Assembly: GCF_000429025.1 (NCBI RefSeq)
Contig: NZ_KE386838.1
Coordinates: forward strand, 175,137 to 239,136
Origin: Actinospineispora spinosispora DSM 44797
Lineage (GTDB): Bacteria; Actinomycetota; Actinomycetes; Mycobacteriales; Pseudonocardiaceae
Direction: 5' to 3'
Length of the DNA: 64,000 nucleotides
Below the pieces are notes generated by a model, which worked only from the letters and a program-made list of their open reading frames with translations, did no database searches and was not told the origin of the DNA. A program made the position numbers and the translations under genes. Within the stretch, counting starts at the first letter, position 1. Every line of letters begins with the position of its first letter. Shown one piece after another: positions 35,074 to 42,594 of this stretch.

Positions 35074-35643
35074 ACGGAACCGTCCGGTGCGGGTTCCCGG
35101 TTCGATGCGCAGCGCCGGGCTCGCGTAGGTCCAGAGCCGGTTCGACAGGCGGTAGGTGTTCAGCGCGTCGCGGTGCCCGCGCACCGCGGCCTCGTACTCC
35201 TCGGGCAGCCCCAGCGCGACGAGGCCCTGCCGCAGTTCTTCCGGGGAGTCGATGCCGGTGACGCCCGGCCGGATCTCCAGGCTGCCCGCGCCGCCGATCA
35301 CGATCAGCCGCAGTGCCGGATAGCTCTCCATGGCTTTCAGCAGGGCGTTCGCCGCCGTCACGTAGACCGTCGGGTCGCTGATCGAGCGCCGGAGGGTGTC
35401 GCCGAGGTCGGTGGCCGCGTTGCCCGGCTGGTAACCGCTGATCAGGACGTCCAGGCCACCGATCGACGCCGTGAGGTCCTGAGTGTCGAGCACGTCGACC
35501 GGGTGCCACCGCACGTTCTCGGTGCTGTCCGGCAGCGCCGATGTGGGACGGGTGAACGCGGTGACCTGGTGGCCGCGTTGGACGGCCTCGGTGACGACGC
35601 GTTGGCCGATGTTGCCGCTCGCGCCGATGACTCCGATACGCAT
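34942..35643 (-). CDS. NAD(P)H-binding oxidoreductase, atypical SDR
   Basis: A 233-residue Rossmann protein starting MRIGVIGASGNIGQRV, the NAD(P)-binding GASGxxG motif, and continuing LRLIVIGGAGSLEI. It resembles the YwnB/NmrA-like SDR group without a Tyr-Lys catalytic pair. The second ATG (35643) is five bases from GGAGG and is preferred. It is divergent from a TetR regulator with a perfect dyad between them, so it is a likely direct target. Function beyond redox or redox-sensing is unknown. Confidence 0.88.
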   Translation of the reverse strand: MRIGVIGASGNIGQRVVTEAVQRGHQVTAFTRPTSALPDSTENVRWHPVDVLDTQDLTASIGGLDVLISGYQPGNAATDLGDTLRRSISDPTVYVTAANALLKAMESYPALRLIVIGGAGSLEIRPGVTGIDSPEELRQGLVALGLPEEYEAAVRGHRDALNTYRLSNRLWTYASPALRIEPGTRTGRFRLGGDQVIVDANGESSISYEDFAVALLDEAELPRYVQRRFTVGY

Positions 35644-35666
35644 CATGTCCTCCACAGTGTTCAGTA

Positions 35667-35683
35667 ACTACACGCCGTGTAGT
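35667..35683. promoter_or_regulatory. TetR operator candidate, 8+1+8 palindrome
   Basis: ACTACACG-C-CGTGTAGT is symmetric on both sides of one base, midway in the 84-bp spacer between the NAD(P)-binding protein and the TetR gene. Size and spacing are typical of TetR-family operators controlling a divergent pair. Confidence 0.6.
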
Positions 35684-35727
35684 CATACGCGCCGGGCCGG
35701 CGATTGATTCCCGGATACCCTGCCGGG

Positions 35728-36432
35728 ATGACCGACCAGATCGCGAGCCGGCGACAGCGCCTCCGGCAGCAGACGGTCCGGGAGATCAAGGACATCGCCA
35801 CCCGGCAGATGGCCGCAGCCGGACCCTCGGCCATCTCGCTGCGCGCCATCGCCCGCGACATGGGCATGACCGCGGGCGCGATCTACGGTTACTTCGACAC
35901 GCGCGACGCACTGATCACCGCGCTGGCCACCGACGTGTACAACCGTCTCGCCGATCGTGAGGAGGCGGCCCGCCGGTCCGTCCCGGTCGAGGATCCATGG
36001 GGCAGGCTGGTCGCCGTCGGTCTCGCCTACCGGGCGTGGGCGGTCGGCAACCCCGAGGAGTTCCAGCTGCTGTACGGCGACCCGGTGCCCGGGTACGAGC
36101 AGCCGAAGGACGGTCCGATCACGGTCGCGGCGCACCGGGTCTGTGCGATGCTGACCCAGCTGGTCGCCGCGACCTGGGCCGACGCGTCGACCGTGCAACC
36201 GACCGGCCGGTACCGCTGGTCGGACTTCGACCCCGGCCTGGTGGCTCTCGTCCGCGAGAACCACCCGGAGCTGCCCCCCGACGCCGTGGGCCTGGCCATC
36301 CGGGTCTGGGGCCGCATGCACGGCCTGGTGACCCTGGAGGTCTACGGCCACCTGCGCAACCTCACGACAACCCCCGCGAAGCTCTACGACTCAGAGCTCG
36401 TCGACCTGATCAGTTCCCTCGGCCGTCCGTGA
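35728..36432 (+). CDS. TetR family transcriptional regulator
   Basis: A 234-residue regulator. The N-terminal helix-turn-helix is residues 15-65 (VREIKDIATRQMAAAGPSAI, then AIARDMGMTAGAIYGYFDTR). The C-terminal ligand domain is WHG-like (LAYRAWAVGNPEEFQLLYGD). ATG at 35728 is used because a GTG-style extension eight codons upstream has no ribosome site. Autoregulation and repression of the divergent oxidoreductase through 35667-35683 is the expected arrangement. Confidence 0.92.
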   Translation: MTDQIASRRQRLRQQTVREIKDIATRQMAAAGPSAISLRAIARDMGMTAGAIYGYFDTRDALITALATDVYNRLADREEAARRSVPVEDPWGRLVAVGLAYRAWAVGNPEEFQLLYGDPVPGYEQPKDGPITVAAHRVCAMLTQLVAATWADASTVQPTGRYRWSDFDPGLVALVRENHPELPPDAVGLAIRVWGRMHGLVTLEVYGHLRNLTTTPAKLYDSELVDLISSLGRP

Positions 36433-36437
36433 CCGAG

Positions 36438-36513
36438 CAGCTCGCACAGAGCGCCCACACGCCGCACAGAGGCTGGAGCCTCTGTGCGGCGTGTAGTCGG
36501 TCTGTGCGAGCTG
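36438..36513. repeat. Nested palindrome, 76 bp
   Basis: Outer arms CAGCTCGCACAGA / TCTGTGCGAGCTG and inner arms ACACGCCGCACAGAGGCT / AGCCTCTGTGCGGCGTGT share one centre. GCACAGA occurs in both inner and outer arms. It begins six bases after the TetR stop and could act as its terminator. Confidence 0.85.
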
Positions 36514-36543
36514 ATGTGATCGTCGGGCACTAGAGTGCCCGGC

Positions 36544-37020
36544 ATGAAGCTGCGGAAGACCTCGGGCGACGTTCCTCGCCAGCTCGTGACGCCCAGCAAC
36601 GCCAAGCGGGCCATCGCGGTGGGCAAGGTGCTGGCGCCGGTACTCATCCCGGTGGCGATGCGCGCGGCGGCGGTGGCGCGCGGCGCATGGGACGAACGCA
36701 AGGCCCGCCGGCTGGGTGTCGCCCCCGGTGAGCTGCAGAACTTCAGCGGCAAGGGCGGTGCGCTGCACGCCCGGATCGCCGGCATCGCACAGACCCTGGC
36801 CCAGCTGCAGGCACTCGGCGTCACCGGGGACCGGGCGCTGCAGGTCACCAACTTCATCACCGCGACCGAGCCCCGGCTGATCGACCTGTCGGCCGCCGTG
36901 CACGCCGCCGAGCAGATGCCCACCGAGCGTCGCCGGGCCGCGCACCGGGCCGTCGCGGTCGAGCTGGACGCGATCGAGCCTCAGCTTCTTGAGCTTCTTG
37001 GTGTGAATTCGCGTCCGTGA
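36544..37020 (+). CDS. DUF6474 family protein
   Basis: A 158-residue protein with a basic N-terminus, a conserved NAKRAIAVGKVLAPVLIPVA segment that could associate with membrane, RKARRLGVAPGELQNFSGKG, GALHARIAGIAQTLAQLQ and a helical C-terminus. These motifs fit DUF6474, common in Pseudonocardiaceae and mycobacteria and of unknown function. The ATG at 36544 lacks a clear ribosome site; GTG at 36535 is an alternative. No operon partner is evident. Confidence 0.8.
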   Translation: MKLRKTSGDVPRQLVTPSNAKRAIAVGKVLAPVLIPVAMRAAAVARGAWDERKARRLGVAPGELQNFSGKGGALHARIAGIAQTLAQLQALGVTGDRALQVTNFITATEPRLIDLSAAVHAAEQMPTERRRAAHRAVAVELDAIEPQLLELLGVNSRP

Positions 37021-37077
37021 GCTGGTGTTAAGAGACTCACTACAGCAAGTCGAGGTGGACACTCTAGGCTGCCGAGG

Positions 37078-37620
37078 GTGAACGCATCGCCGGATCAGGG
37101 AGCCCCTCGGGTGGCTCGTGGTCTGACAGCGGCGTTCGTGTGCACGCTTCTCTCGTTCGCCGGGCACGTCAGCGCCGATGGCGCACGACCGAACCTCGGC
37201 CTTCTCGTCGTTCTCGGTCTGCTGCTCGCCGGGTTCCTCACCAGCCTCGCCGACCGCAGACGTGGCCCCGTCGCCATCCTCGCCCTGGTCGGCGGATCGC
37301 AGCTGGCGCTGCACGAGTTGCTGCAGGTGCTCGGCACCGGGATGCACCACTCGACCGGCCGGCCGCTGGCGATGTTCTGCGCGCACGCGCTGGCCACGGT
37401 GATCACCGCCGCGATACTGACCGGCGCCGAGTCCGCCGTCTTCGTCGTCGCGTCCGCGCTGGTCAGCGGAGTGGCACTGATCCCGGTCGGGCAGCCCGCC
37501 GCGCAGCCGCCGCGCCGGGCCGCACTGCCCGATGCGCCCGTGGAGGACCGGCCGAGCGGAATGCTCGGGCGACGGTTCCACCGGCGCCGAGGGCCACCGC
37601 GCGCCGTCGTGCACGCCTGA
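37078..37620 (+). CDS. Small membrane protein upstream of YcnI-CopC genes
   Basis: About 180 residues with four hydrophobic segments (GLTAAFVCTLLSFAGHV, LGLLVVLGLLLAGFLTSLA, VAILALVGGSQLALHELLQV, VITAAILTGAESAVFVVASA) and a basic C-terminal tail. A GMHHS motif lies between spans. The GTG at 37078 directly follows AGG. I do not recognise the family by sequence. Its position 77 bp ahead of ycnI- and copC-like genes suggests a part in the same copper-related group. Confidence 0.75.
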   Translation: MNASPDQGAPRVARGLTAAFVCTLLSFAGHVSADGARPNLGLLVVLGLLLAGFLTSLADRRRGPVAILALVGGSQLALHELLQVLGTGMHHSTGRPLAMFCAHALATVITAAILTGAESAVFVVASALVSGVALIPVGQPAAQPPRRAALPDAPVEDRPSGMLGRRFHRRRGPPRAVVHA

Positions 37621-37697
37621 AACCTCCACCGGCGCTCGCGCCGCTCCCCTCTCGCGCGGTCCTCCCGCGCGCCCTCGTCCCGAACAGGAACCCCCCC

Positions 37698-38477
37698 ATG
37701 AGTACCTCCCGCTCGACCCGTCGCGCCCTCGTGCGCGCCGCCGCGACCGTCGCCGCGGCCGCCGCGCTCACCCTCGCCGGAACCGGCATCGCCTCCGCCC
37801 ACGTCACCGCCCAGCCCGGCACCGCCGAGCAGGGCAGCTACGCGAAGGTCGCGTTCCGGGTGCCGTCCGAGCTGCCCACGGCCGGGACGGTGAAGCTGCA
37901 GGTCACACTGCCCGCCGACCATCCGATCGCGTCCGTCCGGACGGCGCCGCTGCCGGGCTGGACCGCCGAGGTCACGAAGGGCCCGATCAACCCGCCGATC
38001 GAGTCGCACGGAACGAAGATCACCGAGGCGGTCCGCACCATCACCTGGACCGCGCAGCCCGGCACCCGGCTCGGCCCGACCGAGTTCGCCGACTTCGAGG
38101 TGTCCCTCGGCGCGCTGCCGGACAACACCGACAAGCTCGTCATGCCCGCCCAACAGACCTACGACGACGGCACGGTCGTCAACTGGGACCAGGTCCAGGC
38201 CGACGGTGCCGACGAGCCGGAGCACCCGGCGCCGACCCTGAAGCTCGTTCCGCCCGCCGGTGGCGCGCACGGTGGGCACAGCCACGGTGACATGTCCGCC
38301 GCCGCGCACGGTTCGGCGACGTCCACCAGCTCGGACGCGGGCCACGACGAGGCCTCCGAGGGGACCGACAACACCGCTCGCTGGCTCGGCGGCATCGGTC
38401 TGGTGCTCGGTGCGCTCGGCCTCGGTCTGGGGATCGGCTCGGTCGCGCGCAACCGTCGCTCGGGTGCCACCAAGTGA
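37698..38477 (+). CDS. YcnI-type DUF1775 copper-handling protein
   Basis: A 259-residue exported protein. The signal peptide ends ASA, leaving histidine as the mature N-terminus (HVTAQPGTAEQGSYAKV), the expected copper ligand in YcnI/DUF1775 proteins. The domain continues VPSELPTAGTVKLQVTLP and FADFEVSLGALP. A His-rich linker (GGAHGGHSHGDMSAAAHG) precedes a C-terminal membrane anchor (GIGLVLGALGLGLGIGSVA). It would act at the outer face of the membrane. Its stop overlaps the copC-like start (GTGA). Confidence 0.92.
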   Translation: MSTSRSTRRALVRAAATVAAAAALTLAGTGIASAHVTAQPGTAEQGSYAKVAFRVPSELPTAGTVKLQVTLPADHPIASVRTAPLPGWTAEVTKGPINPPIESHGTKITEAVRTITWTAQPGTRLGPTEFADFEVSLGALPDNTDKLVMPAQQTYDDGTVVNWDQVQADGADEPEHPAPTLKLVPPAGGAHGGHSHGDMSAAAHGSATSTSSDAGHDEASEGTDNTARWLGGIGLVLGALGLGLGIGSVARNRRSGATK

Positions 38478-39010
38478 GACGGCAGCTTCTGATCTGGTCG
38501 GTCGCCGTCATCGGACTGCTGATCGGTACCGGAACCGCGTGGGCACACAACGTGCTGGTCAACAGCGATCCGGTGAACGGGTCGAGCGTGGCGGCCGGGC
38601 CGGCGAAGGTGACGTTGAAGTTCGACCTGCCGGTGCAGCAGTCGTTCAGCACGGTCACCGTGCTCGGTCCGGACGGGCTGCACTACGAGGGCGGGCCTTC
38701 GCAGGTCGACGGCAACAGTGTGAGCGCGCCGGTCAACCCGCTCGGCGCGGCGGGCAAGTACACCGTCGGCTACCGGATCGTGTCCGATGACGGGCACCCG
38801 GTCAGCGGGTCGATCAGCTTCACCCTGACCCAGGCCGGCACCGGCAAGGGCGTTCCGGCCGCGGCGGCCCAGCCTGAGGGCGATTCCGCCGACAGCCAGG
38901 ACTCCGAGTCCGGCGGCATCCCGGCCTGGCCGTGGATCCTCGGCGGGGTGCTGCTGGTGGCGGCGGGTGCGGCGTTCGCGCTGCGCATGGGCCGAGGCAG
39001 CGACGACTGA
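38474..39010 (+). CDS. CopC-domain copper resistance protein, membrane-anchored
   Basis: A 178-residue protein. The signal peptide ends AWA, leaving a mature N-terminal histidine (HNVLVNSDPVNGSSV), the copper(II) ligand of CopC. A second ligand is likely the His in SDDGHPVSGSISF. The CopC beta barrel spans residues 25-125. An acidic linker leads to a C-terminal span (WILGGVLLVAAGAAFALRM). It is translationally coupled to the YcnI gene, and no CopD is adjacent. Confidence 0.92.
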   Translation: MRRQLLIWSVAVIGLLIGTGTAWAHNVLVNSDPVNGSSVAAGPAKVTLKFDLPVQQSFSTVTVLGPDGLHYEGGPSQVDGNSVSAPVNPLGAAGKYTVGYRIVSDDGHPVSGSISFTLTQAGTGKGVPAAAAQPEGDSADSQDSESGGIPAWPWILGGVLLVAAGAAFALRMGRGSDD

Positions 39011-39030
39011 CCGGGACGAGTAGCAGCGAA

Positions 39031-39082
39031 CAGCTCGTGAGTGTTGAGTATGGCTATAGCCATACTCAACACTCACGAGCTG
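39031..39082. repeat. Perfect 52-bp palindrome, GTGAGTG family
   Basis: Arms of 26 bp with no loop: CAGCTCGTGAGTGTTGAGTA then TGGCTA, followed by the exact complement. It lies between the copC-like stop and the FAH-family ribosome site. TGTTGAGTA is shared with the hairpin at 57946-57993. The symmetry would favour cruciform extrusion or rho-independent-like termination without a U-tract. Confidence 0.92.
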
Positions 39083-39095
39083 TCAGGGAGCTTTT

Positions 39096-39935
39096 GTGCG
39101 CATCGGGAATCTGTCCGGCCGGTTGACGCTGTTCAGTGAGCAGGGCGCGGTGGACGTCGAGAAGGCGAGCGGTGGCCGCTTCGGCGCCGACCCGCAGGGC
39201 GTCTACCAGGATTGGACGGAGTTCCTGGACTGGGCACGCGGTGCTGACCTGAGCGCGGCGCAGTCCTTTGACGTGGCCGCGCTCGGCGCACCTGCTCCCG
39301 CGCCCGCGCAGCTGTTCGGCATCGGGCTGAACTACTCCGACCACGCGGCCGAGTCGAAACTCGGCATCCCGGACTCGTTCCCGCCGGTGTTCACGAAGTT
39401 CCGCAGCGCGATCTCCGGCCCGATCAGCACGGTGAACCTGCCGCCCGGCGGGCACACCGACTGGGAGGTCGAGCTGGTCGTGATCATCGGCCGGCGCGCC
39501 GAGAAGGTCTCCGCCGAGGACGCCTGGGGCCACGTCGCCGGGCTCACCGTCGGCCAGGACCTGTCCGAGCGGATCCGGCAGACCGCCGGACCCGCTGCGC
39601 AGTTCAGCGTCGGCAAGTCGTTCCCCGGGTTCGCCCCGATGGGCCCGTGGCTGGTCACCCCGGACGAGTTCGCCGACCCCGACGACCTGGAACTCGGCTG
39701 CGCCATCGACGGCGAGACCGTGCAGCACGCCCGCACCAGCCAGCTGATCTTCCCGGTGCCCCAGGTCATCGCCGGCCTCAGCGCCGTCATGCCACTCTTC
39801 CCAGGCGACGTGATCTTCACCGGCACCCCGGCCGGTGTGGGTCTTGGCCGCACGCCGCAGCGCTGGCTGCAGCCAGGCGACGAGCTGGTCAGCTACGTGA
39901 CAGGAATCGGCGAACTCCGCCAGACCTTCGCCTAG
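39096..39935 (+). CDS. Fumarylacetoacetate hydrolase family protein
   Basis: A 279-residue FAH-fold protein. The catalytic core begins LFGIGLNYSDHAAESKLGIP and has the metal-binding E-x-E in DWEVELVVIIGR, then FSVGKSFPGFAPMGPWLVTP and VIFTGTPAGVGLG. Members are fumarylpyruvate hydrolases, acylpyruvases or oxaloacetate decarboxylases, all Mg-dependent. The GTG start at 39096 is preceded by GGGAG. It is monocistronic between repeats, and the substrate is not determinable. Confidence 0.9.
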   Translation: MRIGNLSGRLTLFSEQGAVDVEKASGGRFGADPQGVYQDWTEFLDWARGADLSAAQSFDVAALGAPAPAPAQLFGIGLNYSDHAAESKLGIPDSFPPVFTKFRSAISGPISTVNLPPGGHTDWEVELVVIIGRRAEKVSAEDAWGHVAGLTVGQDLSERIRQTAGPAAQFSVGKSFPGFAPMGPWLVTPDEFADPDDLELGCAIDGETVQHARTSQLIFPVPQVIAGLSAVMPLFPGDVIFTGTPAGVGLGRTPQRWLQPGDELVSYVTGIGELRQTFA

Positions 39936-39944
39936 GCCCCCACC

Positions 39945-40088
39945 CCGCGAGTCGGGCACCCCAGCACCGCGAGTCGGGCACCACAGCACCGCGAGTCGGG
40001 GCTCTCAGCACACCGAGTCGGGCACCACAACACACGCCGATGTGCCGAAACCCGCAACTCAGTGTGCCCAGAACCCCGACTCGCGGGA
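39945..40088. repeat. AGTCGGG element: four 22-bp direct units plus inverted copy
   Basis: Four consecutive 22-bp units (39945, 39967, 39989 and 40011) follow the pattern CCGCGAGTCGGGCACCACAGCA with small changes. They are followed by an inverted arm ending AACCCCGACTCGCGG near 40086. The whole could fold as one long imperfect hairpin. A relative lies at 63229-63326. Units are contiguous, without spacers. Confidence 0.82.
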
Positions 40089-40109
40089 GGTGGGCGCGCG
40101 CACCCGCCG

Positions 40110-40153
40110 GCGAGTCGCGGGATTCGTCAGGGCGAGTCGAGGGATTCGTCAGG
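40110..40153. repeat. Two 22-bp tandem units at the proline dehydrogenase 3' end
   Basis: GCGAGTCGCGGGATTCGTCAGG-type units occur twice in succession with one base difference. The stop codon of the minus-strand proline dehydrogenase gene lies inside the second unit. GCGAGTCG links it to the neighbouring AGTCGGG element. Confidence 0.7.
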
Positions 40154-41036
40154 CGCCTCGAGACTCCGCGACGCGGCGCATCCAGTAGCGGAACCAGTCG
40201 GGGCCGTACGGGAGGTAGACCCTCGTGGGGACGCCTCTTCGGCACAGCTCGTCCAGTACCTCGGGGCGGACGCCGAGGAGGTGCTCCACCGGCACGGTCG
40301 GGTGAGCGAGCAGGACCGCCTCGCGCAGCGTGCCGTCGTGGGTCGACATCGACCAGGGGACGTCGGCCTCGGCCAGCTGGTGCGCCAGCCGCAGGTAGGC
40401 GATGTCGGTCGGCTCCCCGTACCGGTAGGAACCGGCGCGCTCCAGGTAGGCCCCCTTGACCAGCCGGACGTGCACCCCGGTGCCGGTCAGCCGCGCGATG
40501 TCACCGGGCGAGCGCATCAGGTTCGCCTGGACCGTCACACCGAGCCGGTCGGCAAGGCCACGCCCGGCCACCTCGAGCGCGCACCCGAGCACGGCATCGG
40601 TGAGGTCGGCCTCCTCGGCGCCGATCTGGATCCGCCGCCCGGCGGGCAGCGCCTTCGCCACTTCGGCGAGCAGATCCGCGGCGCCGGCCGGGTCGACCGA
40701 CACCGCGAAATGCGACAGGTCGACCGACAACCACACGTCCGCCGGCGCCTCCGGCAACGCCTCGACCAGCGCGAGATAGTCCCGACCGGCCCTCGCCGCC
40801 TGCGCGCTGTCGCTGACCCGCTCGCCGAACAGGTCGATGCTCACCCCGTGGCCCCGCGCCAGCACGTCGGCCGCCGCGCGCAACGCGTCCTGCCTGTTCC
40901 GCCCCGCCACGTACCGGGACGCCGCCCGCCACGCCGCCTGCTCTCCCCCGGGAAGGACTCGTGCCACCTGTTCGACACGATCATTGGTTGCCAAACGGAA
41001 CAAAACCACACGGTCAACACGCACCCCACCAGTCAA
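40149..41036 (-). CDS. Proline dehydrogenase
   Basis: A 295-residue PRODH barrel: VSIDLFGERVSDSAQA, WLSVDLSHFAVSVDP, VTVQANLMRSPGD, VRLVKGAYLE, MSTHDG and the C-terminal PYGPDWFRYWMRRVAE with the paired arginines that bind proline. It oxidises proline to pyrroline-5-carboxylate, passing electrons to quinone via FAD. The start is uncertain: TTG at 41036, GTG at 41024 or GTG at 41009. No pyrroline-5-carboxylate dehydrogenase is adjacent in the window. Confidence 0.88.
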   Translation of the reverse strand: MTGGVRVDRVVLFRLATNDRVEQVARVLPGGEQAAWRAASRYVAGRNRQDALRAAADVLARGHGVSIDLFGERVSDSAQAARAGRDYLALVEALPEAPADVWLSVDLSHFAVSVDPAGAADLLAEVAKALPAGRRIQIGAEEADLTDAVLGCALEVAGRGLADRLGVTVQANLMRSPGDIARLTGTGVHVRLVKGAYLERAGSYRYGEPTDIAYLRLAHQLAEADVPWSMSTHDGTLREAVLLAHPTVPVEHLLGVRPEVLDELCRRGVPTRVYLPYGPDWFRYWMRRVAESRGA

Positions 41037-41059
41037 CCACTTGTATGGACAAGTAGCCG

Positions 41060-42511
41060 CTAGTAGTCGGCGAACTCGTCGACGACCTGCTCGGCCCGCG
41101 CGATCTCCGCACTCAGCGGATGGTCCTCCTCAATCATCGGCAGCAGCGTCGTCGCGCGGCGCAACGCCTGCGCGACCGGCGCGTCCGGCAGCTCCGTACC
41201 GGCGAGGCGCAGCGCACGCACCGCGCCCAGCAGCTCGCAGGCCAGCACCGTCCGGTAGGCCTTCGCGGCGGCCGCCGTGCTGCGCGCGGCCTGCGTCGAG
41301 AAGCTCGCGTGGTCCTCCAGCCCCCGGGAGATGACCGCCGTGCCCAGCGTCACCGGCGATGCGGCATGCCGTAGCTGACCGAGTGCGTCGTGCGCCACGT
41401 ACTCCAGGATCATGATCCCCGAGCTGCCGACCGGTCCGGACGCGAGGAACGGGCTCAACCCGGTCAGCTCCGGCTCGACGAGGTTGCTCAGCCGGGCCGT
41501 CGCCAGCTCCGCGACGTGGTGCAGCGCCGCGCGCAGGCTGTCCAGCGCGAGCGCGACGTAGGCGGTGGAGAACTGGCCGTGGTGATAGACCCGTTCGGTG
41601 CCGATGTCGATCAGCGGGTTCTCGGCGGCCGCGTTGAGGTCGATCGTCAGTACGCGTTCCAACGCATCGACGGCATCCAGTGCCGGGCCGTGGACCTGCG
41701 GAAACGCGCGCAGCCCGAATGGGTCCTGCAGCCGACGGCCCGGCGGCGGGTCGCCGTCCGGCATGAGGATCCGGCGAATCTCGGCGGCGCAACGCACCGT
41801 GCCCGGATGCGGCCGCGCCGCGTGCACCACCTCGGCGAACGCCTCCGGTGAACCGCCGAGCGCGGAGTAGGACAGCGCGGTGATCACGATGCTGGCGCGC
41901 AGCAGCCTGCTCAGCTCGTGCCAGGCCAGGGTCGCCTCGGCGAGCGTCGCGGCGTTGCTGGAGATGAACGCGAGCGCGTCGCCGGGACTGATCGGGACCG
42001 GGTCGAGCCAGCCGACGCTCCACGGCTGTTGCCCGGCGATGGTCAGCGCGATCTCGGCGAGCGCACTCAGGTCACCGGTACCGATCGCGCCCCGGGAGTG
42101 CACGTGCGGCACGGCGCCGACCCGCAGCGCCGTCTCCAGCGCGAGCAGTAAACGCGGGTGCACGCCGCTGCCCGCGGCGGCGAGCTGGTTCAGCCGGATC
42201 AGCAGCGTGGCGCGGACCGTCGAGTCCGGGAACGGATCGCCGCTGCCGCCCGCGTGGCTGCGCAGCAACCGCAACCCGTGCTGGTCGATGGACTCCGGGT
42301 CGACCACCGCGTGCCGGTTCGCGCCGACACCGGTGGTCCGCCCGTAGACGGCTCGCTTCGCACCCATCTCACCGGCGAGCAGGTACGCCTTCTCGGCCCG
42401 CTCCACCGCGTCCGAGCTCAGCTCCACCGACGCGCTGCGCCGCGCCACCCGAGCCACGTCGGCACAGCCGAGGCTCGTCCCATCCAACAGAATCCGACTG
42501 CGATCAAGCAC
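41060..42511 (-). CDS. Aromatic amino acid / histidine ammonia-lyase family, non-canonical MIO triad
   Basis: A 483-residue lyase-fold protein. Catalytic Tyr56 lies in YGRTTGVGANRHA. Conserved regions include QDPFGLRAFPQVHGPALDAV, NAAAENPLID, GPVGSSGIMILEY and LEDHASFSTQAARS. The Ala-Ser-Gly that normally cyclises to the MIO cofactor (GSVGASGDL) is here SRGAIGTGDL (residues 139-148), one residue shorter and with Thr for Ser. Activity is therefore uncertain: it may form a variant cofactor or have a different function. The GTG start is inside the hairpin at 42509-42562, so its ribosome site would be sequestered when folded. Confidence 0.85.
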   Translation of the reverse strand: MLDRSRILLDGTSLGCADVARVARRSASVELSSDAVERAEKAYLLAGEMGAKRAVYGRTTGVGANRHAVVDPESIDQHGLRLLRSHAGGSGDPFPDSTVRATLLIRLNQLAAAGSGVHPRLLLALETALRVGAVPHVHSRGAIGTGDLSALAEIALTIAGQQPWSVGWLDPVPISPGDALAFISSNAATLAEATLAWHELSRLLRASIVITALSYSALGGSPEAFAEVVHAARPHPGTVRCAAEIRRILMPDGDPPPGRRLQDPFGLRAFPQVHGPALDAVDALERVLTIDLNAAAENPLIDIGTERVYHHGQFSTAYVALALDSLRAALHHVAELATARLSNLVEPELTGLSPFLASGPVGSSGIMILEYVAHDALGQLRHAASPVTLGTAVISRGLEDHASFSTQAARSTAAAAKAYRTVLACELLGAVRALRLAGTELPDAPVAQALRRATTLLPMIEEDHPLSAEIARAEQVVDEFADY

Positions 42512-42562
42512 ACCCGTGAGTGTTGCGGCCGCCTATGGGCGGCCGCAACACTCACGGGTGTG
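42509..42562. repeat. GTGAGTG hairpin over the ammonia-lyase start
   Basis: 25-bp arms (CACACCCGTGAGTGTTGCGG then CCGCC) with one T/G near the centre. It extends from the lyase start codon to 32 bp from the stop of the upstream flavoprotein gene. It could both terminate the upstream transcript and mask the lyase ribosome site. Confidence 0.9.
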
Positions 42563-42594
42563 CGGTAGGCCTCCCAGCCGCTGCCAGCGCTCGA

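Noticed and set aside
39945..40032. Possible CRISPR array from four 22-bp repeats
   Set aside because: Units are directly contiguous without spacers, and no cas genes are near; the TM0106-like nuclease at 21.6 kb is not a CRISPR indicator by itself.
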